A DNA stretch of 27,307 nucleotides from positions 1-27,307 of the forward strand of contig LIIK01000025.1 of the NCBI GenBank assembly GCA_001421095.1. Reading direction: 5' to 3'. The notes beneath the pieces were generated by a model that had not been told where the DNA came from, ran no database searches, and saw only the letters and a program-made list of their open reading frames with translations. Positions 1-6,950 of this stretch are shown one piece after another; within the stretch, counting starts at the first letter, position 1; each line of letters starts with the position of its first letter. This DNA is from Candidatus [Bacteroides] periocalifornicus (GTDB taxonomy: Bacteria > Bacteroidota > Bacteroidia > Bacteroidales > CAJPTX01). The position numbers and the translations under genes are program-made.

Positions 1-463
1 GGTGTTGAGTTGGTACGGCGCAGTATTGGCGTTCTCCCGTTCAAAGAACCCCTGGCGTAAGGTATCTGGCGCATTCTCCGTTTGTCGTGGCGCCCCTCCC
101 GGTTGCAATGGAGAAAGCGTTAGTCAAGCACTCCCGGTTCTCCGAAGACCGTAGCGGTGCGGCGTGCCGCGTCGTTTAAGTAAGTGGTTTCGTTGAGGTG
201 TTTAGCGTTTTTTGCCCGTCTTCGAGAAATGGGATTGCGCGATTGAAACGATTTACCCGTGAAAGAAGGGACCGCCACCCCCTGGAAAACCCGTGCGGCC
301 CTTTGCTGGGGGGGAGCCTGATGATTGAGGCCCCATGCGCTAAAATTGACCCCAGCCGTTCTTTTTCTCCGGCCTGCTAAAATAAAATGGGCATTCCAAG
401 CGTTTTCCAAGAGGTTATACTTTTTGCGCAGGTTCGGCCTGCACCATTTCAACACCAAACGAA
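1..463. other. Intergenic region upstream of porT with a dispersed repeat
   Basis: No convincing coding sequence is seen here. Positions 43-180 hold copy A of a dispersed intergenic repeat, listed separately. A possible Bacteroidota -7 box lies in TACTTTTTG at 418-426, about 40 bases before the porT start; it is only a near match to TAnnTTTG. The short reading frames through this stretch show no domain or signal-peptide character, and they read through the repeat. Confidence 0.6.
43..180 (+). repeat. Dispersed intergenic repeat, copy A
   Basis: This copy shares an extended, gapped match with 3224-3339. Shared blocks are AAAGAACC at the left, a CTCCGTTYGTCGTG block, TTGCAATGRAGAA, and a right-hand core. 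The core, 138-180 here and 3297-3339 in copy B, aligns without gaps with 40 of 43 identical bases; all three differences are transitions. Inside it, bases 154-171 can fold as a hairpin with several G-U pairs. Two of the differences from copy B fall in the stem and keep pairing. It encodes nothing recognisable. Confidence 0.8.
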
Positions 464-1219
464 TTGCCTGTGGTAGCGTATCGCTGGTTTCGCTTTATTC
501 CGTTCCTACTGCTGCTCATCCCCCTGCGCCTGTCGGCCCAGGTGAGCGGTCAGATACAGCTCTTCCGCCCGCGGAATGAGGATCGCCCCATCCGGTTTGG
601 CATCGGGGTAGGGCTGAATGTGATGGATTTTCAGATTCGTAATACGGGGCTGCGCACGCCCAACGCGCGGGGCGACACACTCCGCCTGTGGGCCACCACC
701 GATAGGGTTCACCCGGGCTTCAACGTCAATGCCCTGGTGCGCTTTCGGCTCACCGACCAGATGCACATCAGGGTGCTGCCGGGTATCTGCTTCGGCCAGC
801 GCGAGATAGAATTCTACCATGTGGATGACAAGGGGGTGAAGGAATTCGCCAACCGCACCAAGATCGAGAGCAACTACATAGAGATGCCGATCCTCTTCTG
901 CTACTCGGCCCGCCGGTTCAGCAATGCGCGCCCCTACGCGGTGGCGGGGATCAACCCCAGGGCCGATATGGCTGCGTTCAAGAGGCTCAAGATCGAGAGC
1001 GGGCAGTTCCTACGCCTGCGCAAGATCGACCTCGCCTACGAGATCGGGTTTGGCTTTGAGTTCTACTTCCCCTACTTCAAGATGGCGCCCGAGGTGAAGT
1101 GGAGCAGCGGATTCGCCAATGTGCTGGTGAACGATTTCGCCGAGGGCTATGAGGCGCACCACGCCGCCCTCAAGCGGGTAATGCCGCAGGCGGTGGTCTT
1201 CTCATTGATCTTCGAGTAG
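464..1219 (+). CDS. porT: PorT family outer-membrane beta-barrel protein (type IX secretion)
   Basis: The 251-residue product opens with a signal peptide: basic YRWFR, then a leucine-rich core ending LSAQ near residue 26. A mature domain follows with the PorT signature region FGIGVGLNVMDFQIRN near residues 45-60, alternating amphipathic strands, and an aromatic C-terminus (VVFSLIFE), as in outer-membrane barrels. Length fits the PorT/SprT family, which in Porphyromonas and flavobacteria is needed for type IX secretion of gingipains or adhesins; its exact place in the machine is less clear than that of the PorKLMN core. No ATG is available: the start is TTG at 464 or GTG at 470, both in frame ahead of the signal peptide. 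It stands alone, with a strong terminator 20 bases after the stop. No other secretion-system genes are in the window. Confidence 0.82.
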   Translation: MPVVAYRWFRFIPFLLLLIPLRLSAQVSGQIQLFRPRNEDRPIRFGIGVGLNVMDFQIRNTGLRTPNARGDTLRLWATTDRVHPGFNVNALVRFRLTDQMHIRVLPGICFGQREIEFYHVDDKGVKEFANRTKIESNYIEMPILFCYSARRFSNARPYAVAGINPRADMAAFKRLKIESGQFLRLRKIDLAYEIGFGFEFYFPYFKMAPEVKWSSGFANVLVNDFAEGYEAHHAALKRVMPQAVVFSLIFE

Positions 1220-1238
1220 AATCGCTGGGGAATACGGG

Positions 1239-1263
1239 GAGGGGGCTTCGGCTCCCTCTTTTT
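1239..1263 (+). terminator. Rho-independent terminator of porT
   Basis: The stem GAGGGGGC / GCTCCCTC (eight pairs, one of them G-U) is capped by a TTCG tetraloop closed by C-G and followed by five T. It begins 20 bases after the porT stop. The cUUCGg loop is an unusually stable tetraloop. Confidence 0.92.
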
Positions 1264-1492
1264 GTGCGGGCGGGGAACGCTCAAAACCCTCGTTAGACGG
1301 TGGGCGTGCCGTATCGTTCGGATGGGAAATTCTAGGGCCGACATCTTATCCCCTTCTAGAATTCATTACCGTTGCGCTGCAGGAGGCTGGGCATGGTACT
1401 AAGGGATGATCTTCTGGTTTTACTCGCCAACACCGAAAGCCATAGCGCAGCGCGAACCGCATCCGTGGGCAATGTGGATAAATTCTGCGAGG
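1264..1492. other. Convergent gap between porT and the methyltransferase gene
   Basis: No gene is seen. An inverted repeat with 8-bp perfect arms (AATTCTAG at 1328-1335, CTAGAATT at 1356-1363) encloses a 20-base loop. The stretch about 1290-1320, read on the minus strand, is vaguely like the core of the dispersed repeat (ACGATACGGCACG), but the match is too weak to count as a copy. No clear terminator for the minus-strand gene is visible. Confidence 0.45.
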
Positions 1493-2251
1493 CTATCTTG
1501 TAGCCCATCCGCATAGCAAGGCCGCGGCGGCGGCCACGTTTAGCGATTCTCCGTGCCCATTCGGGCCTAGCGGGATGGAGATTTGCTGCTGAACCCTCGG
1601 CAAGAGGTTGGGGTTTAGCCCATGCCCCTCGCTCCCTAGGAGAATGGCGCAGGGGGGGGCGCAGCTGACCTGCCTGTAGTCTGTGGTGGCCCCCATTACC
1701 GCGGCGTAGATCGGTATCTCGGCTGGCCAGCTCGTTAGCTCGTCCTCCAGGTCGGTGTAGCGAACTGGGAGGTAGGCTATGGCGCCCATGGAGCCCTGCA
1801 CGGCTTTCGGCGTGTAGATTCGGGCGCATTGGGTGGAGCATATCACCTCACGAATGCCAAACCAGGCTGCGGTGCGCACTATGGCGCCCAGATTGCCGGG
1901 GTCTTGCACGCCATCGAGCATCAGGGTTACCCCGTCTACCACGGCTCGCGGGGCGAAGGACGGGATGGGGAATACCCCCAGGGCGGCGGGCGCGCTGTCC
2001 ATTCCACTGAGGCGCTGCATCTCACCGAGGCTGAGCTGCGTGGGTGAGTAGGGTTGGTATGATGAATCCATCCGGTCGGCCTGCACGTAGAGACGCTCGG
2101 GGCGTAAGCCGGCCTCTAGGAGTGTGGTCACTATTTTACCGCCTTCTGCCACAAAGAGGCCCTGCTTTCTCGCCTCCCCAGCCTGGCGTAACCCCTTGAT
2201 CCATTGTACATCGGCACGGGTTATGGCGTTCTTACCCTCACGTAGATTCAT
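1493..2251 (-). CDS. SpoU/TrmH-family RNA 2'-O-methyltransferase
   Basis: The 252-residue protein is a SPOUT-class, S-adenosylmethionine-dependent RNA ribose methyltransferase. An N-terminal substrate-binding part (about 1-100) includes LFVAEGGKIV. The SpoU catalytic domain follows, with motif 1 GNLGAIVRTA near 119-128, motif 2 ILLGSEGHGL near 203-212, and motif 3 IPLGPNGHGESLNVA near 226-240 with the conserved SLN. A longer frame opens at 2314, but ATG at 2251 is preferred: the protein then begins like the family, and the -7 promoter box at 2269-2276 sits just upstream. Its target (23S rRNA or tRNA) cannot be told from the sequence. It is divergent from the TM2 gene and apparently monocistronic. 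Confidence 0.9.
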   Translation of the reverse strand: MNLREGKNAITRADVQWIKGLRQAGEARKQGLFVAEGGKIVTTLLEAGLRPERLYVQADRMDSSYQPYSPTQLSLGEMQRLSGMDSAPAALGVFPIPSFAPRAVVDGVTLMLDGVQDPGNLGAIVRTAAWFGIREVICSTQCARIYTPKAVQGSMGAIAYLPVRYTDLEDELTSWPAEIPIYAAVMGATTDYRQVSCAPPCAILLGSEGHGLNPNLLPRVQQQISIPLGPNGHGESLNVAAAAALLCGWATR

Positions 2252-2268
2252 GGTGCTAGATTTTGCCG

Positions 2269-2276
2269 CAAAGGTA
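2269..2276 (-). promoter_or_regulatory. Bacteroidota -7 promoter box (TACCTTTG)
   Basis: Minus-strand TACCTTTG lies 17 bases before the methyltransferase ATG and matches the Bacteroidota -7 consensus TAnnTTTG. No good -33 TTTG is seen at the usual 19-20 base spacing, and the short leader implies a very short 5' UTR. Confidence 0.6.
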
Positions 2277-2362
2277 GCAAGGGAAAATTGTTCGCAGAAG
2301 GCCCCGTATAACATTGCCGCTTTATCGCTAAATTCGCGGCATACGTTACAATGGTTTGGGCT

Positions 2363-2830
2363 ATGGATATCGATCTACTAGAGAGCTACTTGCAGGGGAG
2401 GCGGTGGTACTTCAACGGGCAGCAGAAGATGAAGCTTCGCCGCCTGCTGGGCGAGCAGCCCGATTACGTCTTTTTTGAGGACATAGAGCCGCTGTGGCTG
2501 CGCAACCCGTGGGTGATGGTGGCGGTGTCTGCGGTGCTGGGTCCCTTGGGAATCGATAGGTTTCTGATGGGGGAGTACAGCATCGGGATTATCAAACTCG
2601 TAACCCTCGGCGGCTGCGGCATCCTGTGGATTCTCGATTTTCTCTTCAGCTGGGTGTACGCCCAGGGGTATAACTACAGCCTGGTGCTCAGAGCCTTGGG
2701 GCATGATGTGGACAATATGGGGGAACCCCGCAGGCAGGGCCCCGATACGATGGGGCAAGTGGCCAAGGGCTACCTGGCATACCGCGTGGCCAAGGGGATC
2801 TTCGGCTCGCAGCGTAGAGGGGGACGATGA
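2363..2830 (+). CDS. TM2-domain membrane protein
   Basis: The 155-residue product has a soluble N-terminal half of about 50 residues with many basic residues. It is followed by a TM2 domain: a first membrane helix (VMVAVSAVLGPLGIDRFLMG, about 51-70), the turn with G-x-D-R-F, and a second helix (IGIIKLVTLGGCGILWILDF, about 74-93) ending in the family's conserved D. The charged tail faces the cytoplasm or periplasm, which is undecided. TM2 proteins have no general assigned biochemical role. An in-frame ATG also exists at 2351; 2363 is preferred because MDIDLLESYL resembles related starts. The stop overlaps the next ATG by four bases, so translation is probably coupled. Confidence 0.82.
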   Translation: MDIDLLESYLQGRRWYFNGQQKMKLRRLLGEQPDYVFFEDIEPLWLRNPWVMVAVSAVLGPLGIDRFLMGEYSIGIIKLVTLGGCGILWILDFLFSWVYAQGYNYSLVLRALGHDVDNMGEPRRQGPDTMGQVAKGYLAYRVAKGIFGSQRRGGR

Positions 2831-3219
2831 TCGGGTCTACCCATAGGCGGTATGGTTGGGTGCTGCTGCTGGGCGCGCTGTACGTGTGGAGCGTGGGGCA
2901 GGGTTGGCTGGAGTATGGCTGTCCGTTTCGCAGGCTTACGGGCTATCCATGCCCAGGCTGTGGCACCACGCGGGCTGTAATTCTTGCCCTAAAAGGCGAA
3001 TGGCTAGGCTCGCTGCGTGCCAACCCGTATGGGCTTTTGCTGCTGCTGCTGGGGGCGCTCCTCATGCTGTGGATTCTTTTCGACTGGATAAAAGGTAGCG
3101 GAACGCTTGCCGCAACGCAACAACGGCTGAATGCCTACCTACAGACGCATTGGTGGATACTGGCGGTGGCAGTGCTAGCGGCTGGCGTGCTGTGGGCTGT
3201 GTGGCTGCGGGGTTGCTAG
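2827..3219 (+). CDS. DUF2752 family membrane protein
   Basis: The 130-residue protein carries the DUF2752 hallmark, CPFRRLTGYPCPGCGTTRA near residues 32-50, with cysteines at 32, 42 and 45. It has hydrophobic segments before it (about 10-24), after it (about 66-88) and at the C-terminus (about 108-128). The cysteine triad could bind a metal or form disulfides, but no function is established for the family. It overlaps the upstream TM2 gene by ATGA. TM2 and DUF2752 genes are often paired in Bacteroidales, which suggests a joint membrane role (inference). A dispersed repeat starts five bases after the stop. Confidence 0.85.
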   Translation: MIGSTHRRYGWVLLLGALYVWSVGQGWLEYGCPFRRLTGYPCPGCGTTRAVILALKGEWLGSLRANPYGLLLLLLGALLMLWILFDWIKGSGTLAATQQRLNAYLQTHWWILAVAVLAAGVLWAVWLRGC

Positions 3220-3223
3220 GGGT

Positions 3224-3339
3224 AAAGAACCAGGAGCATCCTCCGTTCGTCGTGATTCCCCTTGCAATGAAGAACGCTTCAATCAATCACTTACAGTTCT
3301 CCGAAGACCGTAGCGATGCGGCGTGCTGCGTCATTTAAG
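3224..3339 (+). repeat. Dispersed intergenic repeat, copy B
   Basis: This is a shorter version of copy A in the same orientation, beginning AAAGAACC and ending in the 43-base core 3297-3339. It contains AATCAATCACTT just before the core, which is shared with copy C at 17869. The core bases GATGCGGCGTGCTGCGTC can fold into a seven-pair stem with G-U pairs and a CGTG loop. A T-run (GCGTTTTT) follows a few bases later, so the element could act as a weak terminator for the DUF2752 operon (inference). Confidence 0.8.
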
Positions 3340-3519
3340 CGGGCGTTTTTGCCACTGGCGGCTGTAAGTAGATACGAACGATTGGCAGCATGGCCAGGCG
3401 CAGCCCAAGTTGAAGGTCTTCGACAGAAAAATTCCCGGTATGCGAATCCCATACACCAGAATCGATTTATTTCACTACCTTTGCCCCGTTGGAGTATGAA
3501 ATCTTAACCGTCTTGAGAT
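3340..3519. other. Remaining leader region before the acyl-CoA synthetase
   Basis: No gene is seen between the repeat and 3520. The only recognisable site is the -7 promoter box at 3476-3483. The 63-residue frame crossing this region has no features of a real protein. Confidence 0.5.
3476..3483 (+). promoter_or_regulatory. Bacteroidota -7 promoter box (TACCTTTG)
   Basis: TACCTTTG followed by CCCCG lies 36 bases before the synthetase ATG. It is a perfect TAnnTTTG match. No TTTG is present at the -33 position. The box is identical to those before ribF, rpsO, recF and other genes in this window. Confidence 0.65.
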
Positions 3520-5574
3520 ATGGTTACGCGCGAGCTGCTTGATCCCCATAGCATAGTGGTGGTTGGAGCATCAGAAGATGTGTACAAACCCGGTGGACGA
3601 ACGCTGGAAAACCTCCTGGTGCATAAGTACGGGGGAAAGCTGTACGCAGTGAACCCAAAAGCCGACACGGTGCAGGGGGTCAAGAGCTACCATACGGTAG
3701 AGGAGCTGCCGCAGGTAGAGTGCGCCATACTGGCCATAGCCGCCAAGTACTGCCCGCACGCCGTGGAGGTGCTAGCCCGGGAGAAGGGGACGAGGGGATT
3801 CATTATCCTGTCGGCCGGATTCCACGAGGAGAACCAGGAGGGGGCGAAGCTCGAGAAGGAGATAGTGGATACTATAAACAGTGTAGGCGGTTCATTGATA
3901 GGGCCTAACTGCATCGGGATGATGAATTCCAACTACACGGGGGTCTTCATCCACCCAATACCTACCTTCGCGAGGGACGGGATCGACTTCATCACGGGCT
4001 CGGGGGCAACGGCGGTATTCATCCTCGAGCTGGGCATCACCCAGGGCCTGCGGTTCAACTCTGTGTTCTCGGTGGGCAACAGCGCGCAGCTGGGCGTTGA
4101 GGATATCCTGGAGTATTTTGACGAGAGCTTTGACCCTGCCACCAGTTCTCGGGTGAAGCTGCTCTATGTGGAGAGCATCCAGAATCCGGCCAAGCTGCTC
4201 AAGCACGCCCGCTCGCTGGTGCAGAAAGGGTGCCATATAGCGGCGGTGAAGGCCGGGGGCTCTGAGGCTGGTAGCCGGGCGGCTAGCTCGCACACGGGGG
4301 CTATGGCCAGTAGCGATGTGGCGGTAGATGCTCTCTTCCGCAAGGCCGGCATAGTGCGATGCCGTGGGAGGCAGGAGCTGCTTACGGTGGCGGGCATATT
4401 CTGCCAGAAACCCCTGAAGGGCAAGCGGGTGGCAATAGTAACCCACGCGGGGGGGCCAGCGGTAATGCTCACCGATGCGCTGTCAAACGGCGGCATGGAG
4501 GTTCCCCCCATATCAGGCCCTAAGGCAAAAGAACTGCTGGAGAAGCTCTACCCAGGCTCTTCGGTGGCCAACCCGATAGACTTTCTGGCTACGGGTACCG
4601 CGCAGCAGCTCGGCGATATACTAGATGCCTGCGAACTGGATTTCGATGTCGACTGCATGGCGGTGATATTCGGCAGCCCCGGGCTATTCCCTGTGTACGA
4701 TGTGTACGAGCTGCTCGGGCAAAAAATGAAGAGCTGCAGCAAGCCCATCTACCCCATACTCCCCTCGGTGGTGAATGTGGCCGGTGAGATAGCGCAGTTC
4801 GTGAAGGCGGGTAACATCTACTTCCCCGAAGAGGTGGTGCTGGGCGACGCTCTCTGCCTAGTGAATAGGACGGCGCCCCCCCAACCCGAGCATCCTGAAA
4901 TGCCCAGCGTGGATAGGGCGGCCATCCGCAGGGTGGTAGACGGTGCAAAGGACGGCTACCTAGCCCCGGGCGATGTGCAGCAGCTGCTAGATGCTGCGGG
5001 GATTCCCCGTGCGGGCGAAGCGGTAGTGAAGAGCGCAGAGGAGGCGGTGAAGGCTGCCGAAAAACTGGGCTACCCGCTGGTGATGAAGGTGGTGGGCCCT
5101 GTGCACAAGAGCGACGTGGGCGGTGTGGTCCTCGGGGTGAAAACTCCAGAGAAGGTGCGTGAGGAGTTTGACAGGATGATCAAGATCCCAGAGACAACGG
5201 CAATCCTACTCCAGCCGATGCTAAGCGGGGTGGAGCTCTTTGTGGGTGCTAAGCGCGACGAGAAATTCGGCCACATGGTGCTGTGCGGAATGGGGGGCAT
5301 CTTCATAGAGGTGCTGAAGGACGTGCAGGCTGGGCTAGCTCCTATCGGTATCCCCGAGGCCGAGGGCATGATCGGCAGGCTGCGCAGCAAGAAGATACTC
5401 GATGGTGTGCGAGGGCAAGAACCCGTGCCAACCCGGGCTTTCGCCGAGGTGGTATCACGAGTATCTGCCCTAGTAGATGCCGCGCCAGAGATCTTCGAGA
5501 TGGATCTCAACCCCCTGCTGGGCAACAGCAAGGGCGTAACAGCGGTGGACGCAAGGATACGGATAGCGCGGTAG
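3520..5574 (+). CDS. ADP-forming acetate/acyl-CoA synthetase, fused alpha-beta
   Basis: The 684-residue enzyme converts acyl-CoA + ADP + phosphate to the free acid + CoA + ATP, giving substrate-level ATP in fermenters. The alpha part comes first: a CoA-binding Rossmann domain (IVVVGASED near 12-20), a succinyl-CoA-ligase-like domain (GPNCIGMMN near 128-136; ITGSGATAVFILELG near 158-172), and SSHTGAMA, whose His258 matches the phosphorylated catalytic histidine. A second ligase-like domain (VTHAGGPAVMLTDAL) follows. The C-terminal part from about 470 is an ATP-grasp domain with HKSDVGGVVLGV and ending near EMDLNPLL. Both subunits are fused in the alpha-beta order common in bacteria. The acyl substrate (acetyl, propionyl, or branched/aryl acyl from amino acids) cannot be assigned. 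A -7 box lies upstream; a 48-residue membrane peptide follows. Confidence 0.92.
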   Translation: MVTRELLDPHSIVVVGASEDVYKPGGRTLENLLVHKYGGKLYAVNPKADTVQGVKSYHTVEELPQVECAILAIAAKYCPHAVEVLAREKGTRGFIILSAGFHEENQEGAKLEKEIVDTINSVGGSLIGPNCIGMMNSNYTGVFIHPIPTFARDGIDFITGSGATAVFILELGITQGLRFNSVFSVGNSAQLGVEDILEYFDESFDPATSSRVKLLYVESIQNPAKLLKHARSLVQKGCHIAAVKAGGSEAGSRAASSHTGAMASSDVAVDALFRKAGIVRCRGRQELLTVAGIFCQKPLKGKRVAIVTHAGGPAVMLTDALSNGGMEVPPISGPKAKELLEKLYPGSSVANPIDFLATGTAQQLGDILDACELDFDVDCMAVIFGSPGLFPVYDVYELLGQKMKSCSKPIYPILPSVVNVAGEIAQFVKAGNIYFPEEVVLGDALCLVNRTAPPQPEHPEMPSVDRAAIRRVVDGAKDGYLAPGDVQQLLDAAGIPRAGEAVVKSAEEAVKAAEKLGYPLVMKVVGPVHKSDVGGVVLGVKTPEKVREEFDRMIKIPETTAILLQPMLSGVELFVGAKRDEKFGHMVLCGMGGIFIEVLKDVQAGLAPIGIPEAEGMIGRLRSKKILDGVRGQEPVPTRAFAEVVSRVSALVDAAPEIFEMDLNPLLGNSKGVTAVDARIRIAR

Positions 5575-5695
5575 AGTGGGGGGGCTATGTTCCTCTAAGC
5601 GTAGTGGGATCTTGAGGCGGATTTCGTCGGGAGCGTACTTGCGCATGCGGCATTGTCGCATGGAGTATCTAGTGGCGGTGCTGTAGTAGAGAAGG

Positions 5696-5842
5696 ATGGA
5701 GCAAGAAGGAAAACGTAGGAGGTTGTCGGTTACCGAGTGGGCGCTCATAGGCTGCGCGCTCGCGGGGGTACTGATGGTGCTGTGGCAATGGCCTCGGCTC
5801 TGGCCGCAGGTGAAGGAGGCTTTCGGGCAATACTTCCGCTAG
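5696..5842 (+). CDS. Small single-pass membrane protein (48 residues)
   Basis: This unrecognised short gene starts at an ATG preceded by AGAGAAGG, a plausible ribosome site, and ends at TAG. The product has a strongly basic N-terminus (MEQEGKRRR), one hydrophobic helix about residues 15-32 (ALIGCALAGVLMVL), then a Trp-rich interface and a short amphipathic tail ending GQYFR. The arrangement predicts an inner-membrane peptide with its N-terminus inside. It lies 121 bases after the synthetase gene, in the same direction, and may share its transcript. Base composition matches the host rather than the AT-rich island that begins right after it. No function is claimed. Confidence 0.55.
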   Translation: MEQEGKRRRLSVTEWALIGCALAGVLMVLWQWPRLWPQVKEAFGQYFR

Positions 5843-5867
5843 CAATGATGCCTCTATCGAATTAGTT

Positions 5868-5913
5868 AAAGGAGATCATAATTGAGACAACTCTTACTAT
5901 ATTTTCAGTAATG
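5868..5913 (+). promoter_or_regulatory. Shine-Dalgarno site and 9-codon leader ORF overlapping the next start
   Basis: AAAGGAG at 5868-5874 is a near-perfect ribosome-binding site, which is rare in this window. It is 37 bases from the ATG at 5911, too far to serve it directly. It is seven bases ahead of TTG 5882, which opens a nine-codon frame (MRQLLLYFQ) whose TAA stop at 5909-5911 overlaps the ATG. This could be a coupled leader peptide. Alternatively the main frame starts at a rare ATT codon at 5881, which is in frame and six bases after the site. Confidence 0.4.
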
Positions 5914-6705
5914 GAGAAAGTTGATAGAGCAGAGTTCTGGCGAACCCAGACTTTAGTAAATAGGACAACGGATGATGATTTATTTGGAGAATATTACATG
6001 CTTATAAATTTTATATGGAAAAATTATAAATATAGTTTTGAAGCTATACAAAACCCGTACCTTCATTTAATTAGCCATTATGTTGAATTGATGTATAAAC
6101 GGTTGATTTACAGTGCGAAATCTTTCGGAATAGAATTCGAGAGTAAAAAATATAGCCATGCCCATAGGTTAAAATATTTATACGATAAGTTTATTTCAAA
6201 AATATTTTACTATGCGTTAGATACGAACCAGATTGAGAAAGAGGGTTATGAAAGACAATTGGAAGCAAATGAAAGGTTAGTTACGACTCTTAGGACAGAT
6301 ACAACTCTATACAGGTATACTTGTAAGGCTACTGATGTAGAGAAGAATAGGGAAATTTCCAATCCATTTAAATCCGATATAGAATGCCCAAATATTTCGA
6401 ATGTTTTACAGTTAATTGAAATAGTTCGTGGTGGGTATATTTACATAAGTCTTGTTTTGAAAAATAATCAGGCAGGACTCTTTTCTAAAGACCCAGGGTA
6501 TATTCTAACTTTGGAAGAGTGTAAATATATTTTAGAGAAAGATCTACAGTTTTCATGGTGCAATGTAGAGAGGGTTCGCGAGCTAGTGGAAGAAGGTTTT
6601 ATTTTTGCGAAGAGGAAAGAATTCGATAGGCTAGAATCGTGCGTTATTGAGCTTACTGAACTTTGGAAGAGAAGTTTTCCGCCTCAGAGCGAGTGCAACT
6701 GGTAG
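5911..6705 (+). CDS. Hypothetical protein in an AT-rich island, possibly HEPN-like
   Basis: The 264-residue product is not recognised. It has no signal peptide or membrane helix and looks soluble and mostly helical. Residues 51-94 (HYVELMYKRLIYSAK, then HAHRLKYLYDKF) follow a helix-turn pattern like that of HEPN-type domains (E-L-x-x-K helix, then H-x-L-x-x-L). The Rx4-6H catalytic motif of HEPN RNases is not evident, so this is only a fold-level guess. Base composition is strikingly different: line 6001-6060 has 13 G or C in 60, against 34 in 60 in line 7201-7260 of gdhA. AAA, TTT, ATA and TTA codons dominate. This points to horizontal acquisition. It stands alone, preceded by an unusual leader and followed by AT-rich non-coding DNA. 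Confidence 0.72.
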   Translation: MEKVDRAEFWRTQTLVNRTTDDDLFGEYYMLINFIWKNYKYSFEAIQNPYLHLISHYVELMYKRLIYSAKSFGIEFESKKYSHAHRLKYLYDKFISKIFYYALDTNQIEKEGYERQLEANERLVTTLRTDTTLYRYTCKATDVEKNREISNPFKSDIECPNISNVLQLIEIVRGGYIYISLVLKNNQAGLFSKDPGYILTLEECKYILEKDLQFSWCNVERVRELVEEGFIFAKRKEFDRLESCVIELTELWKRSFPPQSECNW

Positions 6706-6950
6706 AATGTTTTTGAGTTTACCAATTGTCAAGCGAGCTTGAGTAGACAGATCCTGAGGATAAAAATATGATGTGCTTATTAATTAAACTCATTGGCTTG
6801 CTGTAGTTTGTTAAATTATTGAAGTGTTGCCCAGCATTATTAGTCCGATAACTCTGGGGCAGGAGAAATCTCCATTTGGTAGAATGGAAAAAAAGTGCGA
6901 CCTTAGCGGCGTATTTCGGTTGAGAATACTACCTAAAAACAATTACAGGT
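6706..6950. other. AT-rich gap between the island gene and gdhA
   Basis: The AT-rich composition continues to about 6900 and then changes abruptly to host-like sequence at the gdhA promoter. No gene or repeat border was found. The gdhA promoter is listed separately. Confidence 0.45.
6875..6906 (+). promoter_or_regulatory. Probable gdhA promoter (TTTG, 20-base spacer, GACCTTAG)
   Basis: A perfect -33 TTTG at 6875-6878 is separated by 20 bases from GACCTTAG at 6899-6906, a -7 box with two differences from TAnnTTTG. The following bases CGGCG resemble those after the TAACTTAG site ahead of abfD (25540-25547). Confidence 0.5.

Noticed and set aside
120..458. 112-residue minus-strand frame upstream of porT
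   Set aside because: It reads antisense through repeat copy A and has no protein-like features.
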